Shown piece after piece: positions 25,101-34,508 of a DNA stretch of 64,000 nt. Both the position numbers and the translations under genes were made by a program. Location of the stretch: positions 39,915 to 103,914 of the forward strand of contig CAKUIF010000008.1 in assembly GCA_934660915.1 (NCBI GenBank), given 5' to 3'. Source of the DNA: an uncultured Olsenella sp. (GTDB lineage: Bacteria > Actinomycetota > Coriobacteriia > Coriobacteriales > Atopobiaceae). A model generated the notes under the pieces. It worked only from the letters and a program-made list of their open reading frames with translations. It did not search any database and was not told the DNA's origin. Each line of letters starts with the position of its first letter. Position 1 is the stretch's first letter.

Positions 25101-25674
25101 CCGCGTTCACGTCGGTTGGGTCGAGCACCACGCCGCAGATGGTGTAGTCCTTGCGAGCAAAAACCCTCGTGGCGTCCTCATCGTCGTCGGAGGAGCCGCG
25201 GAAGCTCAGCGTGTCGCCGATGGACTTGCCGGATTCCTTGAGGTAGCGCCGCGTAACGGCGACCTGGTCGGCGGTCACGGGCAGGTGGCCCTCGAGCAGG
25301 CGCGGCTGATTCAGCCCCGAGGCGGAGAGCGCCTTGACGTCGACCTTCTCGGAACCCGAGCCGACGGCTGTGTAGCAGGTCTCGACCCAGCCGCCCTCCG
25401 CGGTCTCCACGCCGTCGAGCGCGGCGAGCGCCGCCACGTCATCGTCGGTGATGCCAAGCGTCGACTGGACGCGCAGGTCAAAGAGGTCCTGCTCGTCAAA
25501 GAACCGGTCCGCCGAGGCGCGCAGATCGATGCAGGCAACCTTGAGGCCGCAGATCATGGTCACGCCGAGGGCGCAGATGGTCGCAAGGGCCACGAAGCGC
25601 TTGAGACTTCCCCGCAAAGTACGAAGGATGCCCAGGCCGAAGGCCCCGCGTAGAATGCCAGCGTTTCTAGCCAC
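22117..25674 (-). CDS. FtsX/MacB-type ABC exporter permease with long coiled coil
   Basis: 1185 aa starting with GTG, 3 bp after the ATPase stop codon. One N-terminal membrane span, an extracytoplasmic region, then a long periplasm-side coiled coil (about residues 270-640) made of repeated AQLDAARSQLAAG-like units. Three membrane spans of a first FtsX domain follow (about 660-780), then a further span, a second extracytoplasmic domain (about 850-1030) and a last FtsX domain. Such permeases move lipids, peptides or drugs, or transmit force, rather than importing solutes. The substrate is unknown. Confidence 0.88.
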   Translation of the reverse strand: MARNAGILRGAFGLGILRTLRGSLKRFVALATICALGVTMICGLKVACIDLRASADRFFDEQDLFDLRVQSTLGITDDDVAALAALDGVETAEGGWVETCYTAVGSGSEKVDVKALSASGLNQPRLLEGHLPVTADQVAVTRRYLKESGKSIGDTLSFRGSSDDDEDATRVFARKDYTICGVVLDPTDVNAGEGTMSFRASGSSQYAFFLLPAAVESEVYTVAYVKVAGSEAPLCYSDAYEDLVGEVKSRVEGIAAEREAARGEGLRADANSQVDDAEKDALDKLADGQRQIDENQEKLDSGAAEIADGRAQLDAQGADAERQMADAQAKIDAGRSELAANEAQVTAGLQQIADGLGCSVDGIPGAISQKRAQLNSAQEELTYNRGVIDGSAKMLSALMGDEWPADAWSRLTSATTEQEARAAASEVNAALLPFAEKATSFIDQLMEIVDSEEFRQIAASYDNLPPELRQRVDEVLDLLPASVREAARQILAASANADQILAQLESLRDQLSQLTGLADGMVQIVVGQAQVNAGRAQLDEAAAAYAQLDAARSQLAAGRAELDAGQSQLDAQRKSAQEQLDAARSQLDAGAQELIDGQAQLEAARAEFAQQRADALAAIADARDQISSIDDAAWYVQDRTSLASYSSVESDAGSIEAIGTALPIVFFVVAVLISLTTMTRMVEEERGLIGLYKALGYGRGRILSKYVVYASAACLAGGVAGNILGFVVLPLILFTIFSTMYALPGFYLSFDVVYALVSVGLFAVGIVGATALTCRRELAEQPAMLMRPKAPKAGSRILLERIAPLWRRLSFLNKVTARNIFRYKRRFLMTVFGIAGCTALLVCGFGIRDSVVALSGKQYGQAGVTRYDLMLVTSAADLEDVAAELDADAQVTSFVPARVDSLTVEYGGSKESVTLVVVPDGADLSDYVALTDDSGAAVDLAAAGAAITKNAEQVLHFSAGDTLHVQDATLHEADVEVGSVVMNYLGNTFYMTQSAYERAFGQKSGLNGLLVKLGGTDEQKIAFSEKVAADARTLSAVSTAKLTRDFSSAFTLINTVVYVVIVLAAALSFTVVFTLSNTNISERERELATIKVLGFRPREVHTYINKETLLLTGLGVVFGLPGGYLLARGLTWILRMPSLYFDTTVEWLSYAISAALAFVFTIAVSLLTNRSLDRVDMVGALKSAE

Positions 25675-25677
25675 GTG

Positions 25678-26379
25678 TTACCACTCGATCTGCGAGATGG
25701 GCAGCGGGTTTTGGTTGGTGGTCATCTGCGTCACGCGGCCGCTCTTGAAACGGATGAGGCGGTCGGCCATGTCGGCGAGCGCGGCGTTGTGCGTGACGAT
25801 GACGACGGTGATGCCGTCGCGGCGGCAGGTGTCCTGCAGAAGCTGCAGGATCTGCTTGCCGGTCTGGTAGTCGAGCGCGCCGGTGGGCTCGTCGCAGAGC
25901 AGGAGCTTGGGATTCTTTGCCAGGGCGCGGGCGATGGAGACGCGCTGCTGCTCGCCGCCGGAGAGCTGCGCCGGGAAGTTCTCGAGGCGATCTGCCAGGC
26001 CGACCTTGCCCAAGGTCTCCTCCGCGTCGAGCGAGTCGGGGCAGATCTGGGCCGCGAGCTCGACGTTCTCGAGCGCCGTCAGGTTGGGCACGAGGTTGTA
26101 GAACTGGAAGACGAAGCCCACGTCGCCGCGGCGGAAGTCGACAAGCTCGGCCTCCGAGGCGTCGCTGATGTCGCGCCCGCCGACCACGACGCGGCCCGAG
26201 GTGGCGCGGTCCATGCCGCCGAGGATGTTGAGCGCCGTGGTCTTGCCGGCGCCCGACTGGCCGAGGATGACCGCGAGCTCGCCCTTCTCGACCTCAAAAG
26301 AAGCCCCGTCCAGGGCGTTGATCTGCGCCGAGCCCTCGCCGTAGCTTCGGACGACGTCGCCGAACTCTATGTATGCCAT
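25678..26379 (-). CDS. ABC transporter ATP-binding protein (LolD/MacB type)
   Basis: 233 aa. Walker A GQSGAGKTT, Q-loop FQFYNLVP, signature LSGGEQQR, Walker B LLLCDEPTGALD and switch His in VIVTHN; the DEPTGALD form is typical of the MacB/LolD group. It pairs with the FtsX-type permease directly downstream and is divergent from a TetR gene that probably controls both. Confidence 0.93.
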   Translation of the reverse strand: MAYIEFGDVVRSYGEGSAQINALDGASFEVEKGELAVILGQSGAGKTTALNILGGMDRATSGRVVVGGRDISDASEAELVDFRRGDVGFVFQFYNLVPNLTALENVELAAQICPDSLDAEETLGKVGLADRLENFPAQLSGGEQQRVSIARALAKNPKLLLCDEPTGALDYQTGKQILQLLQDTCRRDGITVVIVTHNAALADMADRLIRFKSGRVTQMTTNQNPLPISQIEW

Positions 26380-26417
26380 GACCGCTCCGTTCAGCGCGGC
26401 GGGCCGCGCGGATTACT

Positions 26418-26501
26418 CGACACTGTGTCGTATGGTCGAAGTATAGTGGGCACAAGGCTTTGCCCGCGGCACTTCTCGACACGCGGGCAATAATTGTCGA
26501 G
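26418..26501. promoter_or_regulatory. Candidate TetR operators between exporter and tetR genes
   Basis: Two inverted repeats share the core CGACA: CGACACTGTGTCG (26418-26430, perfect) and CTCGACA...TGTCGAG (26475-26481 with 26495-26501). They lie in the 147-bp divergent gap, where an autoregulated TetR repressor would bind. A TATAGT hexamer at 26442-26447 could be a -10, but its -35 is unclear. Confidence 0.5.
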
Positions 26502-26526
26502 CAGCGCCGCTTTGGGAGGGGCGTAC

Positions 26527-27096
26527 ATGAAAAAACAGCCGCAGATCACCGAGCAGACGCGCGCGAACCTGCGCCAGGCGTTCTGGTCGCTGTATGCCGA
26601 GCGGCCCATCGAGCGCATCCCGGTGCGCGAGATCTGCGAGCGGGCCGGCTACAACCGCGCAACGTTCTACCTTTACTACCACGACGTCTACGAAGTCCTG
26701 GCCGAGGTCGAGGACCTGATTCTCGACGGGCTTGGGTCGCTCGTGGAGGGGCGCCTCCTGCGGGGAGATACGCTCGACTTCTCGCAGCATATGGGGCCGA
26801 TCCTGCAGATGGCGCGCGAGTGGCGGCCCTACACCGCGGTGCTTCTTGGCCAAAACGGGGACCCGGCCTTCGTCGAACGCTTCAAGGAGACGATCCGCCC
26901 GCTCGTGGACCGCTTCGTCCTGCCGGCAGGGGGGCTAAAGCCGCGGGAACGCGCCATCCTCTCGGAGTTCTACCTCGCGGGGCTTCTGGCCGCGGTGCGC
27001 GCCTGGCTCGCGTCAGACGACCCGATGCCCATCCACCAGCTCATCGCGCTCGTCGTCCACGCGGTGTTCCCCGACGGGCGCTTGCCTTCGCGGTGA
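26527..27096 (+). CDS. TetR-family regulator
   Basis: 189 aa from the ATG at 26527 with GGGAGGGG upstream. The N-terminal helix-turn-helix is clear (IPVREICERAGYNRATFYLYYHDVYEVL). The C-terminal part is a ligand-binding helical domain without closer assignment. It is divergent from the ABC exporter genes and is their likely regulator, through the CGACA inverted repeats between them. The stop codon lies at the edge of the repeat cluster at 27098-27220. Confidence 0.88.
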   Translation: MKKQPQITEQTRANLRQAFWSLYAERPIERIPVREICERAGYNRATFYLYYHDVYEVLAEVEDLILDGLGSLVEGRLLRGDTLDFSQHMGPILQMAREWRPYTAVLLGQNGDPAFVERFKETIRPLVDRFVLPAGGLKPRERAILSEFYLAGLLAAVRAWLASDDPMPIHQLIALVVHAVFPDGRLPSR

Positions 27097-27097
27097 T

Positions 27098-27220
27098 TAG
27101 CAACCGAAACCGGCGCACAGCGCCCTTCTTTCCAAGACGGCCCGCTCCCGGCGGTGAATAGCAACCGAAACCGGTGCAAAACCGGCCCGCAGGCTGATTT
27201 TGCGCCGGTTTCGGTTGCTA
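27098..27220. repeat. Three copies of a 20-bp motif, two direct and one inverted
   Basis: TAGCAACCGAAACCGGCGCA occurs at 27098-27117, with one change at 27159-27178, and as its exact complement at 27201-27220. The last two form a hairpin with a 22-nt loop. The first two also share the preceding GCGGTGA. The cluster lies between tetR and the MFS gene and could terminate tetR, bind a regulator or be a palindromic mobile remnant. Confidence 0.8.
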
Positions 27221-27304
27221 AACGATAACCGTCACCCGGCGAGCGCCGGCGGTCCCCTATACTCTCACGCGCTTGTCCGTTTTTTGGTCTTGGGGGTTCC
27301 ACCT

Positions 27305-28462
27305 ATGAAGAAGGGCCTGCTCGCACTCGCTGCCGGCGCGTTCGCCTTGGGTTTTGCCGAGTTTCTGCTCATGGGCATCATCACGAACATCGCCGCGGGC
27401 GTCGGCGTGACGGTGCCGGAGGCCGGCGGGTTCATCTCCGCCTACGCCATCGGGGTGTGCTTCGGCACGCTCATCCTCGTGTTCGGCCACAACGTCGAGC
27501 CCAAGCGCCTGCTCATGGCCTTCATGCTGCTGTGCTGCGCCGGCAACGCGATGGCGGCGGCCGCGCCCAGCGCGACCACGCTCACCGTCGCGCGCTTCAT
27601 CTCGGGCATGCCGCACGGCGCGTTCTTCGGCACCGCCACCATCGCCGCCAAGGCCATGGCCGAGAAGGGCCGCGAGAGCCAGGCCGTCGCCGTCATGGTC
27701 CTCGGCCAGACCCTTGCCAACACCCTCGGCGTGCCCTTTGGCACCCTGCTCGCGAACCTCGTGAGCTGGCGCGCGGCGTTCGTCTTCGTCGCCGTATGGG
27801 CCCTCATGTCGTTCGCGCTCATCTGGAGGCTCGTGCCGGACATCCCCGCCGTCAAGGACGCGGGGTTCGCAGGTCAGTTCAAGTTCCTGGGACGTCCCGG
27901 CCCGTGGATCGTGCTCGGCGCCGTCCTGCTGGGCAACTCGGGCATTTTCTGCTGGTGGAGCTATGTGTCGCCGTGGCTGCAGAACGTCGGCGGCTGGAGC
28001 GCGGCGGCGCTTCCGGCGCTTCTTGTGCTCGCGGGCTTCGGCATGATCGTGGGCTCCCAGCTCGGCGGCCGCTGCGGCGACCGACTTTCCCCGGGACGCG
28101 CGGCGGCAATCGGCCAGGCCATCAGCTGCGTGTCCATGCTGCTCATCTTTGCGTTCTCGCAAAGCCTGCTCGCCTCGGCGGCCCTGATGTTCCTGTGCTG
28201 CGTGGGGCTCTTCTTCCCGTCGAGCCCGCAGCAGCTCGCCATGGTCGAGGTCGGCGTCGGCGGCGGCGAGATGATCGCCGGCGCGTGCGTCCAGGTTGCC
28301 TTCAACGGCGGCAACGCCATCGGCGCCCAGATCGGCCAGGCGGTGCTGAACACCGGCGCCGCCTACAACGCGCCCGCCCTTGCCGGCGCACCCATCGCCG
28401 CCTGCGCCGTGGCACTTCTTGCCCTCTACGCGCATCGCTTCGAGCCCGAGTACCACAAGTAG
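27305..28462 (+). CDS. MFS efflux transporter (AraJ/PbuE-like)
   Basis: 385 aa from the ATG at 27305. About 12 membrane spans, with the ARFISGMPHGAFFGTA segment near residue 100 and the LANTLGVPFG segment near 140, typical of the DHA1 sugar/drug/purine efflux group. It probably exports a small molecule by proton exchange; the substrate is unknown. A strong bidirectional terminator follows 45 bp after the stop codon. Confidence 0.85.
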   Translation: MKKGLLALAAGAFALGFAEFLLMGIITNIAAGVGVTVPEAGGFISAYAIGVCFGTLILVFGHNVEPKRLLMAFMLLCCAGNAMAAAAPSATTLTVARFISGMPHGAFFGTATIAAKAMAEKGRESQAVAVMVLGQTLANTLGVPFGTLLANLVSWRAAFVFVAVWALMSFALIWRLVPDIPAVKDAGFAGQFKFLGRPGPWIVLGAVLLGNSGIFCWWSYVSPWLQNVGGWSAAALPALLVLAGFGMIVGSQLGGRCGDRLSPGRAAAIGQAISCVSMLLIFAFSQSLLASAALMFLCCVGLFFPSSPQQLAMVEVGVGGGEMIAGACVQVAFNGGNAIGAQIGQAVLNTGAAYNAPALAGAPIAACAVALLALYAHRFEPEYHK

Positions 28463-28506
28463 GGAACTCACGCCCCTCCAGCCGGGCAGCAAAATCGCTC
28501 AACAAC

Positions 28507-28539
28507 AAAAGCCGCAGGCCATCGACCTGCGGCTTTTTC
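28507..28539. terminator. Bidirectional terminator between MFS and degV genes
   Basis: AAAAGCCGCAGG pairs with CCTGCGGCTTTT around an 8-nt loop, with U-tracts in both directions (TTTTTC after it on the plus strand). It serves the two convergent genes. Confidence 0.93.
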
Positions 28540-28568
28540 TTCTTTGCAGAGTTTATTTTGCGCCCGGG

Positions 28569-29417
28569 CTATGCCGTGAAGAACGCGAGCGCAATGGCGC
28601 CGGGGCCCACGTGGGTGCCGATGGTGGCGCCGACGGAATGGACAGGCAGCTCGCCGTCGGGGAACCCAGGCTCCCAGATGGCCTTCGAGTCCTCGATGTA
28701 CTTGCGCAGCAGCTTGTCGGAGAGGCCCGCGTAGCCGAGCGCCACGGGCATCGCGAAGTCGATGCCGCCGGCCTTCTCGACCTGCTCGGACAGAAGGTTG
28801 CGCCCGTTCTTGGAGCCGCGGGCCTTGCCGAGCACCTTGACCTCGCCGTCGTCGATGGTGATCACGGGCTTGATGGAAAGAAGCGCGCCCACGCCAGCCG
28901 CCGCGGCGCTGATGCGGCCGCCGCGCTTGAGGTACTCAAGGGTATCAAGAAGACCAACGACGCAGATGCTGCCGCGCACGCGCTCGAGCTCCTCGGCGAT
29001 CTCCACCGCGGACTTTCCCGTCGCCGCCAGGCGCAGGGCGTACTCCACAAGGACCCGCTCGCCCACGCACACGTTCAGGCTGTCGACCACGCGCACGACG
29101 ACCTTAGCCTCGGACGCCGCCGTGAGCGCGGACTGATAGGTCCCCGAAAGCTTGGACGAAAGCGTGATGCACACGACCTCATCGCCCGCCTCGTAGGCCT
29201 CCTCGAACGCTTGGCTGAAGGCATAGGGGTTGACCTGGCCGGTCTTGGGCAGGTCGTCCTCCTCCACGAGCAGCTCGTAGAAGCGCTCGTGGGACAGGTC
29301 CGCGCCGTCGGCGTAGGTCGTCGTGCCGAACATGATGGAGAGCGGCAGGACGACGAGGTCCTCGTGCTCGCCGGGCAGGATGTCGCTTCCGGAGTCGGTG
29401 ATGATGCGAACAGACAT
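28569..29417 (-). CDS. DegV-family fatty-acid-binding protein
   Basis: 282 aa from the ATG at 29417 (ribosome site GGAAGGAACC). DegV features: ITDSGSDI at the start, LSSKLSGTYQSA near residue 88, VGLLDTLEYLKRGGRIS near 155 and the C-terminal GATIGTHVGPGAIALAF. In Gram-positive bacteria this family (FakB) holds a fatty acid for phosphorylation by FakA. No fakA is in the window, so the role is by family only. Confidence 0.92.
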   Translation of the reverse strand: MSVRIITDSGSDILPGEHEDLVVLPLSIMFGTTTYADGADLSHERFYELLVEEDDLPKTGQVNPYAFSQAFEEAYEAGDEVVCITLSSKLSGTYQSALTAASEAKVVVRVVDSLNVCVGERVLVEYALRLAATGKSAVEIAEELERVRGSICVVGLLDTLEYLKRGGRISAAAAGVGALLSIKPVITIDDGEVKVLGKARGSKNGRNLLSEQVEKAGGIDFAMPVALGYAGLSDKLLRKYIEDSKAIWEPGFPDGELPVHSVGATIGTHVGPGAIALAFFTA

Positions 29418-29502
29418 AGTGGGTTCCTTCCAGGGCGGCTGCCCCGCATTGACTAGGTGTTTAGCTTGGTTTTCAGAAGAGCGCCGGCGCAAAAGCAAAT
29501 AG

Positions 29503-29955
29503 CTAGCGCGAGATTTCCTTAAGGCGCTCGAGCACGGACTCCATCGAGGCGTACATGGCCTGGCGCCTGGAGGCCGTGAGCCCGCCGCCCGCCTCGTCGA
29601 CGATGCGGCCGATGATCTCGTCCACCTCGACCATCGCGGCCTTGCCCTTCTCGGTGAGCTTCACGGGGGCGCGGTAGCGGGCGCCGACCGAGCCGTCGGC
29701 GGCCTCCCCTACCTCGATGAAGTCGTCGGCCGAAAGGCGCGCGACCACGCGCGACACGGCGGCGCGGTCCACGCCCGCAAGGCGCGCGAGCTCGGCAGAC
29801 GTGAGACCCTCAGGGTGCTTGTCGAGGTTGTAGATGCACATGAGGTCGCCGGCGCGCAGCCCGAAGCGGGCGAGCTCGGCGGTCTTGATGCGCGAGATCT
29901 CCTTCTCGATCGCGGTGATCAACCCAACGAACCCCTCAAAGCGGTCCTCGACCAC
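29503..29955 (-). CDS. MarR-family regulator
   Basis: 150 aa with a GTG start and ribosome site GAGAGGAGG. Winged-helix pattern: LTSAELARLAGVDRAAVSRVVARLSADDFIE, then the wing and KLTEKGKA. It lies 85 bp upstream of degV on the same strand, so it may be co-transcribed with it or control it. A 17-bp perfect inverted repeat upstream of its start is a candidate autoregulatory operator. Confidence 0.9.
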   Translation of the reverse strand: MVEDRFEGFVGLITAIEKEISRIKTAELARFGLRAGDLMCIYNLDKHPEGLTSAELARLAGVDRAAVSRVVARLSADDFIEVGEAADGSVGARYRAPVKLTEKGKAAMVEVDEIIGRIVDEAGGGLTASRRQAMYASMESVLERLKEISR

Positions 29956-30008
29956 AGTGCCTCCTCTCGACGCCGACGGCGGCGCGCGTTACTCAACATA
30001 CTAACAAT

Positions 30009-30046
30009 AATGGCGTGCTTGTTGATAAGTCAACAAGCACGCCATT
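30009..30046. promoter_or_regulatory. 17-bp perfect inverted repeat upstream of marR
   Basis: AATGGCGTGCTTGTTGA and its exact complement are separated by TAAG. The centre TTGTTGA-TAAG-TCAACAA has the size and symmetry of MarR operators. It lies 54 bp before the marR start and 47 bp after the helicase stop codon, so it may also terminate the helicase transcript, though only ATTATTGTT follows it. Confidence 0.65.
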
Positions 30047-30092
30047 TGTACACAATTGACAGGGGGCGGACTAGATTTGCCGCGAGGTTTTG

Positions 30093-31718
<1,626 letters not shown>

Positions 31719-31821
31719 GAAATAAGAATCCTAACTCCGGGCCCGATCTGCGGCGCCCTTCTTTGTAAACAACCTGTCTACTTTAGCGCAACCGATCCAC
31801 CCACATTCTCCCTGCAAAAAA

Positions 31822-31890
31822 ACTGCCAAATCAGCCTGTCTGATTTGGCAGTCATTTCAGCCTGTCTGATTTGGCAGCGTTTTTTGCCTG
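31822..31890 (-). terminator. Repeat-terminator element D, copy 1, downstream of the DUF2798 gene
   Basis: ACTGCCAAATCAG and CTGATTTGGCAGT (31822-31852) form a perfect 13-bp stem that ends on the minus strand in a run of seven T. A second half-unit (CAGCCTGTCTGATTTGGCAG, 31858-31877) precedes it. The same two-unit element occurs in opposite orientation at 32613-32680. Confidence 0.88.
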
Positions 31891-31905
31891 ACTGGCTTGG
31901 ATACC

Positions 31906-32406
31906 CTAGCCAACCTGCGGCTCAGCGAGGATAGTGCCCTCCGGGAAGGCGCGGCGGAACACAAAGCGAGCGAGGGGCCCGGCGATGAGCAGGTTCCACG
32001 GCAGCGCCATGATGAAGTTCCACGGGATATTGGTCAGCCAAGCCATGGGAACGACGGCCAGCGTGCCCGCGTGGAGCGCGCCCTCGAAAGCGCCGTAGAG
32101 GCTCATGATGACGACCATCGGGAAGACCATGCAGGTTGAGATCGCGAGCGCCATGGCGCGGGGGCTCGACTTGCCGGGCGTCACGAGGCGCTTGAACGCA
32201 AATCCCTTGGCAAGCGGGCTTGCGACGAACCAGTCACAAAGCATGGCAAAGACGTACGCGGGCGCAAAACCGACCCAAGCATCAACGACGACTTCGGCCG
32301 AAAGGCCGCCGTTCATACGCGCGACGTTGTAGATGCTCATCCAGAGCACCATCAAGAAACACATGATGAAGGTGAACAGCAGGCTCTCTCGCTTGTTCTT
32401 GGGCAT
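31906..32406 (-). CDS. DUF2798 membrane protein
   Basis: 166 aa with four hydrophobic spans in two similar halves. Each half begins with a hydrophobic segment (FIMCFLMVLWMSIYNVA near residue 12 and STCMVFPMVVIMSLYGAF near 95), followed by a W-containing loop (WVGFAPAYVFAM, WNFIMALPWNLL), the usual DUF2798 duplication. Function unknown. It stands alone between two inverted copies of element D, which terminate it and the upstream gene. Confidence 0.8.
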   Translation of the reverse strand: MPKNKRESLLFTFIMCFLMVLWMSIYNVARMNGGLSAEVVVDAWVGFAPAYVFAMLCDWFVASPLAKGFAFKRLVTPGKSSPRAMALAISTCMVFPMVVIMSLYGAFEGALHAGTLAVVPMAWLTNIPWNFIMALPWNLLIAGPLARFVFRRAFPEGTILAEPQVG

Positions 32407-32612
32407 AAAGAAAACTCCTCACGAATCGTAGTCCTGACTCGACGGGGCGGGCCTCGCCCAAAGAGGCGCACGTCCCGGAGCCAGCGCGGCCGGGCCATTC
32501 TATACAAAGAAGGGCACGCTTCGTAAGCGTTGAATTTATGGAAATGCAAAGCCGCCCGCAGCCGGCGGTTACCGGTTGCGGGCGGACGGGGCGAGGCGGC
32601 GCCCATTCCAGA

Positions 32613-32680
32613 CAGGCAAAAATGACTGCCAAATCAGACAGGCTGAAAAAGCTGCCAAATCAGACAGGCTGATTTGGCAG
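32613..32680 (-). terminator. Repeat-terminator element D, copy 2, downstream of the reductase gene
   Basis: Two units of CTGCCAAATCAGACAGGCTG at 32626 and 32652. The second closes as the stem CTGCCAAATCAG/CTGATTTGGCAG, and on the minus strand it is followed by CTTTTTC. It starts 6 bp after the stop codon of the gene at 32686-33549 and is in inverted orientation to copy 1. Confidence 0.85.
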
Positions 32681-32685
32681 GTGGG

Positions 32686-33549
32686 CTACCAGCCGAAGTC
32701 GGCGAGGCAGCGGTCGAGGTCCTCCTCGAAAGAGCCGAGCTCGATGCCTGCGGCCTGGATCTTGTCCGACGCCAGGCGGAAGTCGCGCGGGCGCTCGGCG
32801 TAGGTCTTCTGGTCGGGAAGGATGAGGCGGTCGACCTCGGCCTCGGAGCAGCCGAGGCGAGACGCCACCAGCCGCGCCGTCTCGTAGGTGGAAAGGCCGT
32901 TTTGGCTCGCGAAGTGGTACGCGCCGCTCGGCAGCTCGAGGATTTGCGGGAGCTGCTCGGCAAAGCGCTGCGCGTAGGTCATGTTGCGCAGCTCGTGGAC
33001 GCGAAACGCCGTGGGCTTATTGCCCTTGACGGCGGCAAGGACGTTGCCGAGGATGTTCGGTGAGGCCTTGACGCCGGGCATGGACAGGCCGAACATCCAG
33101 CTGAACCGCAGGATGAGGTAGTCGCTTAGGTTCTCGCGAATCCAGGCGTCGGCCTCCATTTTTTGCCTGCCGTAGGCGCTCGCAGACGCCTGCTCGTCGT
33201 CCTCAAAGAAGGGCGCCTCGCCCGGGGCCGCATTGAAGCACTGCTCGGTGGAGATGAACACCATGCGCTTTGCGCGCTCGCGGCACACCTTGGCGATGGC
33301 GATGGCAGACTCCGTGTTCACGCGGTGCGTGAGCTCGGGCTGTTCCTCGCAGTGGGCCGTCGTGGCGTCCGCCGCCATGTGCAGGCAGACGTCGAAATCC
33401 GCCGCCTCGAAGAACTTCTCGACCTCATCGGGGCGCGAGAAGTCCACGTCCGTGTGGGACACGCAGCTAAACTCGATCCGACCGGAGTTGTACAGCCGCG
33501 CTAGGCTGGCAAGATACCCGTGCGCCCCCGTGACCAGGACCTTCTTCAT
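32686..33549 (-). CDS. RmlD-like NAD-dependent reductase/epimerase
   Basis: 287 aa from the ATG at 33549. Its ribosome site GAGGAGGAG is formed by the last codons of the preceding manA gene. Rossmann motif GAHGYLA at the N-terminus (usually GxxGxxG, here with Ala last), CLHMAADATTAHCE near residue 58, and the YGRQK catalytic Tyr-Lys near residue 130. It belongs to the extended short-chain dehydrogenase group that includes dTDP-4-dehydrorhamnose reductase. In an operon with manA and deoC its substrate is probably a sugar or sugar nucleotide. Confidence 0.8.
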   Translation of the reverse strand: MKKVLVTGAHGYLASLARLYNSGRIEFSCVSHTDVDFSRPDEVEKFFEAADFDVCLHMAADATTAHCEEQPELTHRVNTESAIAIAKVCRERAKRMVFISTEQCFNAAPGEAPFFEDDEQASASAYGRQKMEADAWIRENLSDYLILRFSWMFGLSMPGVKASPNILGNVLAAVKGNKPTAFRVHELRNMTYAQRFAEQLPQILELPSGAYHFASQNGLSTYETARLVASRLGCSEAEVDRLILPDQKTYAERPRDFRLASDKIQAAGIELGSFEEDLDRCLADFGW

Positions 33550-33551
33550 GC

Positions 33552-34499
33552 TTACTCCTCCTCGCCGGGGCGCGTGGCGTACGAACGGATCACGCGGCAA
33601 TCCCCCTCGACAACATAGCTGCCGGCGCTCGCGGGGACCAACGCCGACCGGGTGCAGGGAAGCTCAACCGTGCCCCCGGCGCTTCGCAACCGGGCGGTCC
33701 CGCCCACGCACGACACCACATGATACCGCCCGCCGAGTTCCTGCTCCCAGCTCCCGTGCACGTCGGCAACGTCGGCGACGAAGAGCCGGTGGGTCACGCC
33801 GCGGCGCACACTCGCCGGGCCGGCGGGGTCGTACGCGCCGAGGTGGACGGGCTCGGGGCGACTCTGCGTCCGCAGGACGTCGAAGCCCTTCTCCACATGG
33901 AGCTCGCGGCCGCGGCCCCAGTCACAGATGCGGTAGGTGCAGAAGCCGAAGCTTCCGACCTCAAGGGCGAGCACGCCCGCACCCAGGGCGTGCAGCGTTC
34001 CCGCCGGCACGCACACAAAGTCGCCCTCGGACACTGGGACGCGGCGCCCGTACTTCTCGCCGATGGTGTCGTCGGCCGCGGCCGCGCGCAGGGCATCCAC
34101 GTCGTCGGTGGTCGAGCCGCAGATGATCGTCGCGCCGGGCTCGGCCTCCACGATGTACCAGGACTCGGTCTTCTCGTGGTCGTTCTCGTGGGCCTGGGCA
34201 TACGCTTCGTCGGGGTGGACCTGCACCGAAAGGTTCTGCCCCGCGCTCATGGTGATGATCTGGACGATGCCGTCCCCCTCGAGGTCGCCCATGATCTCTG
34301 ACCTGTGGTCGGCAAGAAGGGCGTCCAGCGGCGTGCCGTCATACGGCCCGCCCTCGACGTCGTTCACGAGTCCCTCATGAACCGAGACGTCGAACGACTC
34401 GCCGTACGCGACGTCTCCGTCGATGCCGCGCAGGCGGTTGATCGCGTCTCCGGACCAAACGGGCGAGATCAGGTTCGGTTTAAGCAGAAGCGGTCCCAC
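33552..34499 (-). CDS. manA: Class I mannose-6-phosphate isomerase
   Basis: 315 aa with a GTG start placed 5 nt after AGGAGG; that ribosome site overlaps the deoC stop codon. The type I signature is present: LSVQVHPDEAYA near residue 90, KTESWYI near 110 and VPAGTLHALGAGV near 168, supplying the metal-binding Gln, His, Glu and His. It interconverts mannose-6-P and fructose-6-P, which fits the divergent mannose-family PTS. Confidence 0.92.
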   Translation of the reverse strand: MGPLLLKPNLISPVWSGDAINRLRGIDGDVAYGESFDVSVHEGLVNDVEGGPYDGTPLDALLADHRSEIMGDLEGDGIVQIITMSAGQNLSVQVHPDEAYAQAHENDHEKTESWYIVEAEPGATIICGSTTDDVDALRAAAADDTIGEKYGRRVPVSEGDFVCVPAGTLHALGAGVLALEVGSFGFCTYRICDWGRGRELHVEKGFDVLRTQSRPEPVHLGAYDPAGPASVRRGVTHRLFVADVADVHGSWEQELGGRYHVVSCVGGTARLRSAGGTVELPCTRSALVPASAGSYVVEGDCRVIRSYATRPGEEE

Positions 34500-34508
34500 A
34501 TTGGCCTC

